A DNA stretch of 64,000 nucleotides from Bacteroides sp. MSB163. GTDB taxonomy: Bacteria; Bacteroidota; Bacteroidia; Bacteroidales; Bacteroidaceae. A program made the translations under genes and the position numbers. The notes beneath the pieces were generated by a model. That model saw nothing but the letters and a program-made list of their open reading frames with translations, was not told where the DNA came from and did not search any database. Every line of letters starts with the position of its first letter. Positions within the stretch are counted from its first letter, which is position 1. The stretch is taken from positions 5,076,001 to 5,140,000 of the forward strand of contig NZ_CP143867.1 in the NCBI RefSeq assembly GCF_036416795.1. The letters run 5' to 3'. Below are positions 35,509-43,621 of the stretch, in pieces.

Positions 35509-36198
35509 TTATTCATTTTTCAATTGTTCCTCTACTGAGTTACAAAATGCATCTAAGCTTGCACTTTTCTTACGACATTCTGCCAAATTCTTTTTCAATA
35601 CTTGTCCCAACTCAATGTAATTCAAGTTACTTTTTCGAGTATCCACTAACTTATTCTTTTCTTTGTCCTTTAACCTCGCTATTAGCCCACTTAAAGTTTC
35701 TTTAGGCCTTACTTTTTGCGAACTATCTTTTATATGTTTATCCCATATTGGAATTAACCACGCATCCGTTTCTTCAATACAAATAGCATATAGTACACGT
35801 TCTCGGTACTTTTCCTCGACAGCACCCTCTATCTTAGCCACCACATTTTTCCGCAACTCTTCACTATACACCTTCCAGTCAGACACTCCACTTCTTTGTG
35901 GACAGAGCACATCATATCCACTTTCACCACGTTCTGCTGTATCTATTTGAACGACAAGATACCGATCTTCTTCAAACATATCAAAAAAATCACTTAAACT
36001 TCCAGAATTAGCACATTCCTTCAACACCAATGTCCAGTTACTAAAGTTTTTCTCATTAAGTTCTGTCTCGTCGGTTTGATCTTCCGGTCTGACATTCAGG
36101 ATATCAGAGCTATCAATCCCTTTTAATTTCTTCAATATAGCCCTGATTATAGCTATGTCAGCAAATCCCTCAGCAATTATTCCTACTTTCATTTTCAC
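35509..36198 (-). CDS. TOPRIM-like (DUF4276/AriB-type) putative nuclease partner of the AAA ATPase
   Basis: 229 residues. The start MKVGIIAEGFADIAIIRAIL has the conserved Glu of TOPRIM-like nucleases. The central VVQIDTAERGESGYDV (about 85-100) supplies a second acidic cluster, and IEETDAWLIPIWD (about 150) is a third conserved-looking acidic patch. Its start immediately follows the stop of the AAA ATPase gene. ATPase plus TOPRIM-like pairs act in phage defence (OLD, PARIS and relatives); which known type this is, if any, I cannot say. It ends about 80 bases before the terminator hairpin and intron. Confidence 0.6.
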   Translation of the reverse strand: MKMKVGIIAEGFADIAIIRAILKKLKGIDSSDILNVRPEDQTDETELNEKNFSNWTLVLKECANSGSLSDFFDMFEEDRYLVVQIDTAERGESGYDVLCPQRSGVSDWKVYSEELRKNVVAKIEGAVEEKYRERVLYAICIEETDAWLIPIWDKHIKDSSQKVRPKETLSGLIARLKDKEKNKLVDTRKSNLNYIELGQVLKKNLAECRKKSASLDAFCNSVEEQLKNE

Positions 36199-37320
36199 TT
36201 AAAAGTTATCAGGAATTCCACCAAGAAATCCCTTCATCCACAAATCTGATAGTTTACTCTGCACATCTTTGCCATCACGCACAGGTTTCAGTTTTATCCG
36301 TTCTATTTTGGTTGCACCATTATCTTTTCTAGTGACAACAAATAAACGCTGATTATCATCATGCAAATTCATCCCATCCAGAACTGCCGGGTTTTGTGTC
36401 GTAATCAGAACCTGTTTATCATTTTCCTCAGCAAGACTTGCCAGATTCTTCATCAGATAACGGCACAACCTGGGATTTAGCCCCGTTTCAATATTATCTA
36501 TACCAAAGAAATCAGGAGTACGTTTACTTATAAAAAGAGTCAGATAAAATAACAGATGCAATGCCCCTTCATTTGCATTTTCCGCAGAGAAAAGATTATT
36601 TTTCTTCTGCATATACTTATCTCTGAAGTATAAATTAGAGATACTCCGTCCTAACTTATATCCTTGCATTTTATAAGTTTCCTCCTTATCCAACAAAATA
36701 TCATCAATCCATGAAATACAGTCTTCCGCTATTTCTTTGATTCTTTCAATTTCCTCCTGCGGCAAATTATTCAGCAAAACATCCAACCCCTCTCCATTGA
36801 TACCTAAAGGAAGTTCATAATTCTCCCGTGTTATTCCTCTCAACGCACTTGTTGACAATGAATAAATCAAATACTGAGAAATATAGTTTTTCTTCTCATT
36901 TTTTTCCTTATCATATTCTTCAACACGCTTCTCAGTAGGCATCCCACCTCTAGGAGGCAAACTTACATTGCAGCTCCACCTTGAGAAAACATCCAAATAG
37001 TTCAGATTATAAATACGATATCTCAGCGGACATTCCGGATTACGCAAATTATTGAAATAAATACAGGAGCCTATCTCTTCAATTACCTTTTTTCCAAAAA
37101 AAGAACCAATCATTAAATCCGGCTTTGCAATCCTTATTCCTTTTGAAATCATATCTTTGGTTTCGATAAGTCCCGAACGTTCCGAAGCCAACATTGCTAC
37201 GGCCTCCAAAATATTAGATTTACCGGCACCATTTGCTCCAATAAAAACATTAATACGCCCTAAATCAACAGACAAGTTTTCAATGGACTTAAAATTCTCT
37301 ACAGTAATCTGAGTTATCAT
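36199..37320 (-). CDS. AAA (AAA_21-type) ATPase of a second two-gene accessory system
   Basis: 373 residues from the ATG at 37320; a nearby ATG at 37329 is the alternative. MITQITVENFKSIENLSVDL leads to Walker A GANGAGKSN (about 31-39). The signature-like region is NEGALHLLFYLTLF (about 255), Walker B FFGIDNIETGLNPRL (about 275) and the switch region ITTQNPAVLDGMNL. This is a recF/OLD-like ATPase. Together with the adjacent 229-residue TOPRIM-like gene it forms a compact pair, as in several abortive-infection systems. Promoter not identified; about 130 bases upstream lies a MITE-like palindrome. Confidence 0.8.
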   Translation of the reverse strand: MITQITVENFKSIENLSVDLGRINVFIGANGAGKSNILEAVAMLASERSGLIETKDMISKGIRIAKPDLMIGSFFGKKVIEEIGSCIYFNNLRNPECPLRYRIYNLNYLDVFSRWSCNVSLPPRGGMPTEKRVEEYDKEKNEKKNYISQYLIYSLSTSALRGITRENYELPLGINGEGLDVLLNNLPQEEIERIKEIAEDCISWIDDILLDKEETYKMQGYKLGRSISNLYFRDKYMQKKNNLFSAENANEGALHLLFYLTLFISKRTPDFFGIDNIETGLNPRLCRYLMKNLASLAEENDKQVLITTQNPAVLDGMNLHDDNQRLFVVTRKDNGATKIERIKLKPVRDGKDVQSKLSDLWMKGFLGGIPDNF

Positions 37321-37453
37321 ATATAACAATATTATTTATTCAAAACTTACGTATCAAAAACAAAGATAAGCAATTTTGTAATACAACAAAATATTGGCAG
37401 AAAGAATTCTGAAAAGGTATCAATAAAAGCTTTCATCATTTGCTTAGTAACGC

Positions 37454-37620
37454 TTAAAAAATAAGTTGGTACACGAATGCTTATTTAGCGATTTTTCTTT
37501 TAGGCACGGATTACACGGAAAAGACACGGATGAAGTGATATGTTATTATCCTTCTGTGAAATTCCGTGTAATTCCGTGCCTAAAATTAAATTATCGTTTT
37601 TGTACCAACTTATTTTTTAA
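37454..37620. repeat. MITE-like nested palindrome, 167 bp
   Basis: A perfect 20-bp terminal inverted repeat, TTAAAAAATAAGTTGGTACA (37454-37473) and its complement (37601-37620), encloses a second inverted repeat built on TTAGGCACGGATTACACGG (37500-37518) and its complement (37564-37583) with one extra base. There is no coding frame. It is the layout of a miniature inverted-repeat element or REP-like element; the inner GGCACGGATTACACGG unit resembles repeats common in Bacteroides intergenic DNA. Confidence 0.75.
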
Positions 37621-37678
37621 TGATTACTTAACAGATCTGGAAAAGTGAACTTTTCTTTTAAGTGCGGGTATAAACAAA

Positions 37679-37705
37679 GAAAACAGCCCGCCAGGAGCTG
37701 TTTTC
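37679..37705. terminator. Terminator at the end of the capsule operon
   Basis: GAAAACAGC (37679-37687) pairs with GCTGTTTTC (37697-37705) across a 9-base loop. On the minus strand it follows the wecA-like relic stop (37732) and is trailed by TTTGTTTA. Confidence 0.75.
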
Positions 37706-37731
37706 TCAGACGACGTTATAATGGATTGATT

Positions 37732-38573
37732 TTATACAGATTGATGCAATCGGAAGTATCTCTTCATAAAATAGGTATAAAGAAGGCTTAGCAATAGAAT
37801 AGTACCTGACAAGTACCAGTAACTATAATTCAAGCACATTATATATCCTACTATTATAACAGCTTGCACTACCATATAAATAGAAGAAACTACCACATGA
37901 GGAACTTTCAGTTCATTAGCCATAATCTGATACAGATGTTTCCGATGTGGCAATCCAATATTCTCGTGAAGCATCAAGCGATGGACAATAGTCAAAACAC
38001 TGTCAACACCATAAACACACAACAAAACAATCCAACTGGAATCCTCCGTTTTGATGATAAGTCTTCCCATCAGAAAAAGAATAATGAAAGCAATACTTAC
38101 AGAACCTACATCACCAGCAAAACACTTAGCTTTCTTACGGAAATTGAAGAAGCAGAATACCAATACAGAACAAAGAACCGTATAAATAACCCCCTCTTCC
38201 ACAAAAGGAATTATCTCTTTATTGACATAAGCCACCACCAGGATAAAGAAAACAATCCCCACTGATAGAACATCAATGCCATAGCAGAAAAGTGGAACAA
38301 TAAACGTAGCTTCTGGGAAGTGGAACGAATATCATCCACGAAACTGATAAACGTAACTAAAGTCAGTGCCAATATAAACCAGGAATATTCAAAACCACTT
38401 GTTAGAAAATAAGCCAATGCACCGAAATAAAAGATAATACCCCCACCCCGCAAAATGACCCTCGTATGAAAACTACGCTCATTAAGCATACCAATGATAT
38501 TACACTTATCAGCCACTCTAAAATAAAAAAGTTCTGCTAAAAATAGCAGAACCAATATAATCAGGTAATACAT
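37732..38573 (-). pseudogene. WecA/MraY-like undecaprenyl-phosphate sugar-1-phosphate transferase, internal deletion
   Basis: Start ATG 38573 (MYYLIILVLLFLAEL); the longer open frame upstream is intron-derived. The N-terminal half has NERSFHTRVILRGGG and FISFVDDIRS. At about 38225-38265 the frame reads QWGLFSLSWWWLMSIKR and stops, while the C-terminal half opens in another frame (VGIVFFILVVAYVNKEIIPF) and runs CFFNFRKKAKCFAGDVGSVS and ENIGLPHRKHLYQ. The central NAYNFMDGINGI-type block, which holds key catalytic Asp residues, is absent. Family length is about 320, here 280 codons, so an internal deletion plus frame change removed roughly 30-40 residues. The gene cannot initiate glycan synthesis. 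It is the last gene of the capsule operon. Confidence 0.8.
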
Positions 38574-38592
38574 AACAGTACTTTCCCCTTTA

Positions 38593-38771
38593 ACCCACAT
38601 TGCAGCAATGTGGGTTATATCAAGTTTCTGTTCGTCAGGCCAGATGTGTTGCCGCAGACTTCCTTCAGATTCCACTTCACAATGGACACCCTTGTCTTGG
38701 GCTGGACACTTCCCGCTATCAGGGTGTGTTAAGGACTTACACCTATTAGAATAGAACCATGCGGGGCGAAC
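38593..38771 (-). mobile_element. Orphan 5' fragment of a group II intron (domain I only)
   Basis: About 180 bases starting GTTCGCCCCGCATGG (minus strand, from 38771) closely match the start of the intron at 35389 (shared ATCTGGCCTGACG, GGGTGTCCAT, CTGAAGGAAG). Similarity ends near 38593, just before the wecA-like start; no reverse transcriptase or domain V follows. It sits 8 bases past a terminator stem whose sequence also precedes the full intron. Confidence 0.75.
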
Positions 38772-38779
38772 AAGAAAAT

Positions 38780-38809
38780 CCCGAAACTTTCAGTTATTGA
38801 AGTTTCGGG
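38780..38809. terminator. Terminator-like hairpin between the aminotransferase and the wecA-like relic
   Basis: CCCGAAACTT (38780-38789) pairs with AAGTTTCGGG (38800-38809), then TTTTCTT on the minus strand. Stem and loop are identical to 35398-35429. It lies inside the operon just after the aminotransferase stop, so read-through would depend on antitermination. Confidence 0.7.
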
Positions 38810-38832
38810 GTTCAAAGTGCTTTTGAAAAAAA

Positions 38833-39972
38833 TCATCTCTTATAGCACTTTTTTATTTGCTCTACAATATATGCCACATCTTCATCCGTCACCCAAGGAC
38901 CGGCAGGAATACACAAACCCATATTAAACAGACGCTCAGAAACACCATTCACATAACAAGGATTATGGGCATAGACAGGCTGCAAATGCATAGGTTTCCA
39001 CAAAGGGCGGGTCTCAATTCCTTGTTCATTCAGGTTACGGCGGACTTCATCATAGGTAGTACCGGTCTTAGCAGAATCTATCAAAATAGTAGACAGCCAG
39101 TAATTAGCGTTGAAACGACCATCAGGATTAGATTTCAACGTTATACCGTCCACACCTTCAAAAGCCTTCTCGTAAAGAGCATGTACATAGCGGTGATGTG
39201 CAATGTGCTCATCCAATACGGTCATCTGACCACGACCGATGCCAGCACAGATATTACTCATACGATAATTATAACCGATCTTTTCATGCTGATAATGAGG
39301 GAAAGGCTCACGGGCCTGCGTAGCGTAAAACATCGTCTGCTTCTTGGTGCTTTCATCAGGAACAATCAAAGCGCCACCGCCCGAAGTAGTGATCATCTTA
39401 TTACCGTTAAAAGACAACACACCAAAGGTACCAAACGTACCACATTTCCGGCCATTAAACTCAGAACCCAAAGCTTCTGCAGCATCCTCCAGCACTGGAA
39501 TATCATATTTAGCGGCTATCGCACAAATCTCATCAATCCTGGCAGGCATACCGTAAAGATGAACCGGAAGAATTGCTTTCGGCTTCTTACCTGTCTTTGC
39601 GATTCTGTCTTTGATGGCTTTTTCCAGCAAAACAGGGTCCATATTCCAGGTATCCTCCTCACTGTCAATAAATACAGGAGTCGCCCCCTGATAAGCAACA
39701 GGATTGGCTGACGCACAGAATGTAAACGACTGACAGATCACCTCATCGCCGGCTCCAACACCTAATTGGATTAATCCCAGATGGATGGCTGCCGTACCGG
39801 CAGACAAAGCAACAACTTCCTTATCCTGTCCTACAAAATGTTTCAGTTCATCTTCGAAAGCATTCACGTTGGGGCCCAAAGGAACAACCCAGTTAGTATC
39901 GAAAGCTTCCTTTATAAAAGCCTGCTCCTTGCCGCTCATGTGAGCAAGGCAAAGATAAATTCTCTTGTCCAT
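38833..39972 (-). CDS. DegT/DnrJ/EryC1/StrS-family sugar aminotransferase (PglE-like)
   Basis: 379 residues. The PLP lysine is K192 in LSFNGNKMITTSGGGA, the cofactor-binding stretch LSAGTAAIHLGL is at about 57-68, and LEDAAEALGSEFNGRKCGTFG precedes the lysine. It matches the branch that adds an amino group to C4 of UDP-4-keto-6-deoxy-GlcNAc, as in N-acetylbacillosamine synthesis. It follows a PglC-type initiating transferase by about 100 bases, which fits transfer of a diamino or amino sugar phosphate to lipid carrier. No matching 4,6-dehydratase or acetyltransferase is in the locus, so these must lie elsewhere. PglE-type specificity is inferred. Confidence 0.9.
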   Translation of the reverse strand: MDKRIYLCLAHMSGKEQAFIKEAFDTNWVVPLGPNVNAFEDELKHFVGQDKEVVALSAGTAAIHLGLIQLGVGAGDEVICQSFTFCASANPVAYQGATPVFIDSEEDTWNMDPVLLEKAIKDRIAKTGKKPKAILPVHLYGMPARIDEICAIAAKYDIPVLEDAAEALGSEFNGRKCGTFGTFGVLSFNGNKMITTSGGGALIVPDESTKKQTMFYATQAREPFPHYQHEKIGYNYRMSNICAGIGRGQMTVLDEHIAHHRYVHALYEKAFEGVDGITLKSNPDGRFNANYWLSTILIDSAKTGTTYDEVRRNLNEQGIETRPLWKPMHLQPVYAHNPCYVNGVSERLFNMGLCIPAGPWVTDEDVAYIVEQIKKCYKR

Positions 39973-40076
39973 AAAATTATATGATTAAAAGAAAACGATA
40001 AATAGAAAAGTAAGAGTATAAAAAGAAAGGTTATTTACGCCATAGATAATAAGGCACAAATAACCATTTTATGACA

Positions 40077-40667
40077 CTACAAATCTTTTCCCAATATTGT
40101 ATAAATAATGATTTTAATGTCATTCCAAAAAGACCAGTGATCCAAATATTCTATATTAATTCTCACTTTGTCGGGAAACAGTACCTCGTCATTGTATTTT
40201 TGAGGATATTCCTGTCGTGCTAATAATTCTTCTTCATTTCGGTATTTCAAACTCGCAGGTCCTGTGATACCAGGTTTTAACAATAACATCCTCCTGTCCT
40301 CTCCTTGCAATTTATCCGCATATCCCGGCACATCGGGGCGAGGACCGACAAAACTCATGTCACCTATCAGAACATTCCATAGCTCCGGCAATTCATCCAA
40401 TTTATATTTCCGGAGTACTGCCCCTAACGGAGTGATACGACTTTCCCCTTTCACCGAGACTGAACTACCCGAATGCCTGACAGTCATTGAACGAAACTTA
40501 TACATAGTGAACAATCGTCCATGCTTTCCTACACGCTTCTGCTTGAATATCGCAGAACCGCCCGGCATCTTTATATGGATTAAAGCACCGACTACCAATA
40601 AAATAGGAGATAATAAAATTAAACCAAAGAGCGAAGCTCCACGGTCAAAGAGGGATTTAAAAAACAT
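40077..40667 (-). CDS. Initiating sugar-phosphate transferase (PglC/WcaJ-type small form)
   Basis: 196 residues. An N-terminal re-entrant or membrane helix (LFGLILLSPILLVVGALIHI) is followed by the conserved core: FKQKRVGKHGRLFTMYKFRSM, LDELPELWNVLIGDMSFVGPRPDVP, and KPGITGPASLKYRN. Short forms of this size are monotopic phosphoglycosyl transferases that move a sugar-1-phosphate from UDP-sugar to undecaprenyl phosphate at the inner membrane. With the wecA-like gene dead, this is the only working initiating enzyme in the locus. It lies 44 bases after a GT2 gene and upstream of the aminotransferase, which may supply its sugar. Confidence 0.93.
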   Translation of the reverse strand: MFFKSLFDRGASLFGLILLSPILLVVGALIHIKMPGGSAIFKQKRVGKHGRLFTMYKFRSMTVRHSGSSVSVKGESRITPLGAVLRKYKLDELPELWNVLIGDMSFVGPRPDVPGYADKLQGEDRRMLLLKPGITGPASLKYRNEEELLARQEYPQKYNDEVLFPDKVRINIEYLDHWSFWNDIKIIIYTILGKDL

Positions 40668-40710
40668 AAGAATAGATTATATCAGTACTTACCAATATTT
40701 TAAAGCCATA

Positions 40711-41547
40711 TTATCTAAAAGTCTTATAGGCAAACCTTTTTACCCATCCTGGAGAAACGGCCATCGCATAATAAGCATAAGCAAATAGCTGGGCTTTCAC
40801 GCCATATCCCAAGTTCTTATTTATTTCCTTGCGAAGCCTCAGAACTTCAAGAGCAAACTTTGTACCCCCTCGGCGTCTATACATATCTTTGGACACCCGA
40901 AATGAGAGAACAATATCTTCAAGGTTAGCAAACCTACATCCAGCCTTGAATGCTCGAAACCACAATTCTGTATCTTGGTTTTTTTTATATAAAGCGTTGT
41001 ATGAGCTTACTTTATCAAAAAACGAAGCTCTGAACATTACTGCAGGATGAGCCAATGGATTACGTGTGGAAAAAAAATCAAAGCATTGCTGATGAGTCAA
41101 TGGGTAATGAATCACCTTACCATTCAATCTACCGTCATATTCCATCTCTTCAATCGCCCCACCCAATACATCCACATCCGGGTGGTTCTCCAAATAGTTG
41201 ATTTGTTTTTCAAAACGATCCGATTTAGAAATATCATCAGCATCCATACGAGCTATATACAAAGGATTCAGCTTCTTTCCTTCTTCAATAAGGTTATTAA
41301 GAACCGCAGTCAGACCACGGTTCTCTTTAAACCAAAAAGATGCAACGTTATCATTAGCCTCATACATCTTTAGTTCGCTTTCCAATTCTTCGCCTACACT
41401 TCCATCCACACCAACCAATAACCTAAAGTTTGCATATGATTGACTGAGAATACTCTCAATGGACAAACGCAAATGTCTTGGGTCATCTTTTTTATATACG
41501 GACATCAAGACAACCACCTGTGTTCTATTAACAAAACTACTCGTCAC
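40711..41547 (-). CDS. Family 2 glycosyltransferase
   Basis: 278 residues. The GT-A start VVVLMSVYKKDDPRHLRLSI is followed by the metal-binding DxD in ARMDADDIS (about residue 98) and NPLAHPAVMFR in the acceptor region. A C-terminal helical tail (YAYYAMAVSPGW) may touch the membrane. It adds a sugar to the growing repeat unit on undecaprenyl phosphate at the cytosolic face; donor and linkage are not predictable. Its start overlaps the end of the beta-propeller gene by 4 bases (ATGA). Confidence 0.9.
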   Translation of the reverse strand: MTSSFVNRTQVVVLMSVYKKDDPRHLRLSIESILSQSYANFRLLVGVDGSVGEELESELKMYEANDNVASFWFKENRGLTAVLNNLIEEGKKLNPLYIARMDADDISKSDRFEKQINYLENHPDVDVLGGAIEEMEYDGRLNGKVIHYPLTHQQCFDFFSTRNPLAHPAVMFRASFFDKVSSYNALYKKNQDTELWFRAFKAGCRFANLEDIVLSFRVSKDMYRRRGGTKFALEVLRLRKEINKNLGYGVKAQLFAYAYYAMAVSPGWVKRFAYKTFR

Positions 41548-42779
41548 AACATAACAATATAAAGTCCGCGCACTCCTTCGAAAACCGAATCAAAACATAT
41601 CATCTTTCCATCTCTGCTCCAACGAGGATGCAAGTCGCAACGGGTATCATTATCATATTTAAAAGGAGCAAACACTTTTGCCACGATTTTGATGTCATCA
41701 CCCTTCATTACTTTAAGCGCAGCGATTCTCTTTCGATCAGGATAAGTATCGGTTACCACCAATGTTCCATCCGGTGAATAGCTTGGATGCCCATCTCCGC
41801 TTATTCCTGGCCAAAAATGAGTATATTCCCTTGTTTTATCTCGCATTAAATAATAACCAGGACCACCATTATACTTATTCTCAAATGCCAAAATTTCATC
41901 ATCACTCTTCCAAAAGCAGTGACTCACCATGTCATCGTCACTCAGATTATACATATCTGTACCATCAATATTACAAGTCACCAAGCGAGTGTATTTTCGT
42001 TGCCTCTCAAACCATCGATGAAGTACCATAAACCGCTTACCGTTAGGACTCAACATTAAGTGATTCACCTTATGCTCGGCATTCACCATATCTTTACGTT
42101 GCTCAAAATTTGCAAAATCTGTATACTTCAACAAAGGAGTCACATTACCATTTTCAAGATTGATTCTCCAAATGCAAGTCTTGTCAGGGATACGTTCTGT
42201 TGCAGTAACTTCCGGAACATTATAGTAACCATAGCCAGGACGAAGACGATAAAGTCGTGAGAAATCAAGCGTTAATGCCGTTTTCCCGTCCGTAGCAACA
42301 GTATATATTGGAACAGAAATGATTCTTTCTTCGTGTCCAGTAAATACATTTAAAATCACCGAACAATAATGGCCGTTTCTGAAATCATTATAAATAATTT
42401 TTTCTTTGAACTCGGGTCCTAACCACTGAGCCATGCATCCTTGTTGTACATTCCAACTATTGCTCTCCGCTACAGTAACGACTGTATTAGTTAAAGTATC
42501 AAGCAATAATATTTCAAGCTTATCTTTAGGAGAAACATCACTCCATGTATCCTTTGCTTTCATACACAGCATATACCGCCCAGTAATATCCCATGGACAC
42601 TTGTCGTAATAACCAAAGAAGAACTCCCCTTGCTCATTGGGCGATATGCGCACAATATTACCTTCCGATTTTATTTTCGGAGAAATAGTATACATACCCA
42701 ACTGATAAACTCTCTTTATAATTTTCTTTACTACAGGATATTTATTTAACTGGTAGTTCAGTTTTTGTTCTAAATTCAT
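41544..42779 (-). CDS. Beta-propeller protein of capsule loci, function unknown
   Basis: 411 residues. After a basic N-terminus come repeated blade-like motifs: NEQGEFFFGYYDKCPWDITG, MLSPNGKRFMVLHRW, HPSYSPDGTLVVTDTYPD and, near the end, LHPRWSRDGKMICFDSVFEG. The HPRWSRDGK / HPSYSPDG pattern resembles the seven-bladed oligogalacturonate-lyase-like and TolB-like propellers. No signal peptide is seen. It overlaps both neighbours by 4 bases, so it is fully embedded in the operon between two GT2 genes. It could be a lyase-like or carbohydrate-binding helper; I would not assign a reaction. Confidence 0.6.
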   Translation of the reverse strand: MNLEQKLNYQLNKYPVVKKIIKRVYQLGMYTISPKIKSEGNIVRISPNEQGEFFFGYYDKCPWDITGRYMLCMKAKDTWSDVSPKDKLEILLLDTLTNTVVTVAESNSWNVQQGCMAQWLGPEFKEKIIYNDFRNGHYCSVILNVFTGHEERIISVPIYTVATDGKTALTLDFSRLYRLRPGYGYYNVPEVTATERIPDKTCIWRINLENGNVTPLLKYTDFANFEQRKDMVNAEHKVNHLMLSPNGKRFMVLHRWFERQRKYTRLVTCNIDGTDMYNLSDDDMVSHCFWKSDDEILAFENKYNGGPGYYLMRDKTREYTHFWPGISGDGHPSYSPDGTLVVTDTYPDRKRIAALKVMKGDDIKIVAKVFAPFKYDNDTRCDLHPRWSRDGKMICFDSVFEGVRGLYIVML

Positions 42780-43570
42780 TTCACATTTTTTATTTTACGT
42801 ATTAATTTCAATGGTAAAATCCATTTCACTAACTCTTTAATATAATAAGGAACCAACAGATACAACTTATTAATAATACTGTTTTCGTATTTGTTTATAA
42901 TCATTTTTCTATCTTTCAGGCGAATTGTAGAAAAATGATTAGACACTCCGCCATCAGCCATATTAGTTATGACTACAGATATAAAATGAAAAGGTATCTT
43001 ATTAAAATGTAATCTAAGCATTAAATCATTATCCGCCAATATTTTTATATTTTCATCAAAGTAACCAATTCCTTTATATGCTTCTGATGAAACCCATGTT
43101 GCAGGATGATTTAGATACATATCATATTTTTTAGTACCACTCAAAAACTGTTCATAAGTACGTTTGATTACTTGGACTGAGCCGTCTTTATAATGAAATT
43201 TCATCCAACCTGTAAGAACGAAACTTGATTTTGTATTTATCCTTAAAGTATTGATCGCTTCAGAGATAGTAATAAGAGCATCTGTTTCAAGCCAATCATC
43301 GCTATTCACGATTCCTATGACATCACCCTTAGCCATAGAAATACCCTTGTTCATAGCATTGTAGATCCCCTTATCAGGTTCACTAATCCAACGAAGCCTA
43401 CCCTCAAACAATGGCTCATATTGTTTGATGAGTTTCACAGTGTAGTCTTTGGAAGCACCATCAACAATTATATATTCATAGTCCTTCTCGCTTTGGGCAA
43501 GAATGGATTTTATTGTCCTTTCAATAGTTTTTTCGCTATTGTAGGATACAGTTATTATTGAATATCTCAT
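42776..43570 (-). CDS. Family 2 glycosyltransferase (WcaA-like)
   Basis: 264 residues from the ATG at 43570; a longer frame from 43618 adds 16 hydrophobic residues without family support. MRYSIITVSYNSEKTIERTI is the GT-A start, YEYIIVDGASKDYT the nucleotide-binding region, and GIVNSDDWLE the DxD site. LNHPATWVSSEAYKGIGYFDENIKILADNDLMLR matches the WcaA-like capsule branch. It is a cytosolic enzyme extending the lipid-linked repeat unit; specificity unknown. It lies just downstream of the polymerase gene and overlaps the propeller gene. Confidence 0.92.
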   Translation of the reverse strand: MRYSIITVSYNSEKTIERTIKSILAQSEKDYEYIIVDGASKDYTVKLIKQYEPLFEGRLRWISEPDKGIYNAMNKGISMAKGDVIGIVNSDDWLETDALITISEAINTLRINTKSSFVLTGWMKFHYKDGSVQVIKRTYEQFLSGTKKYDMYLNHPATWVSSEAYKGIGYFDENIKILADNDLMLRLHFNKIPFHFISVVITNMADGGVSNHFSTIRLKDRKMIINKYENSIINKLYLLVPYYIKELVKWILPLKLIRKIKNVK

Positions 43571-43621
43571 AAAAATCGGAAAATATATAATTTTAAAAAC
43601 AGGGTATAATAGAGGCAACTT

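Noticed and set aside
37732..38262. The C-terminal wecA-like frame as an independent gene starting at a GTG
   Set aside because: It begins mid-family, exactly where the upstream half breaks off, so it is one deleted gene and not two.
38857..39711. A 284-codon open frame on the plus strand
   Set aside because: It is the mirror of the aminotransferase gene, which has full family motifs on the other strand; this frame shows none.
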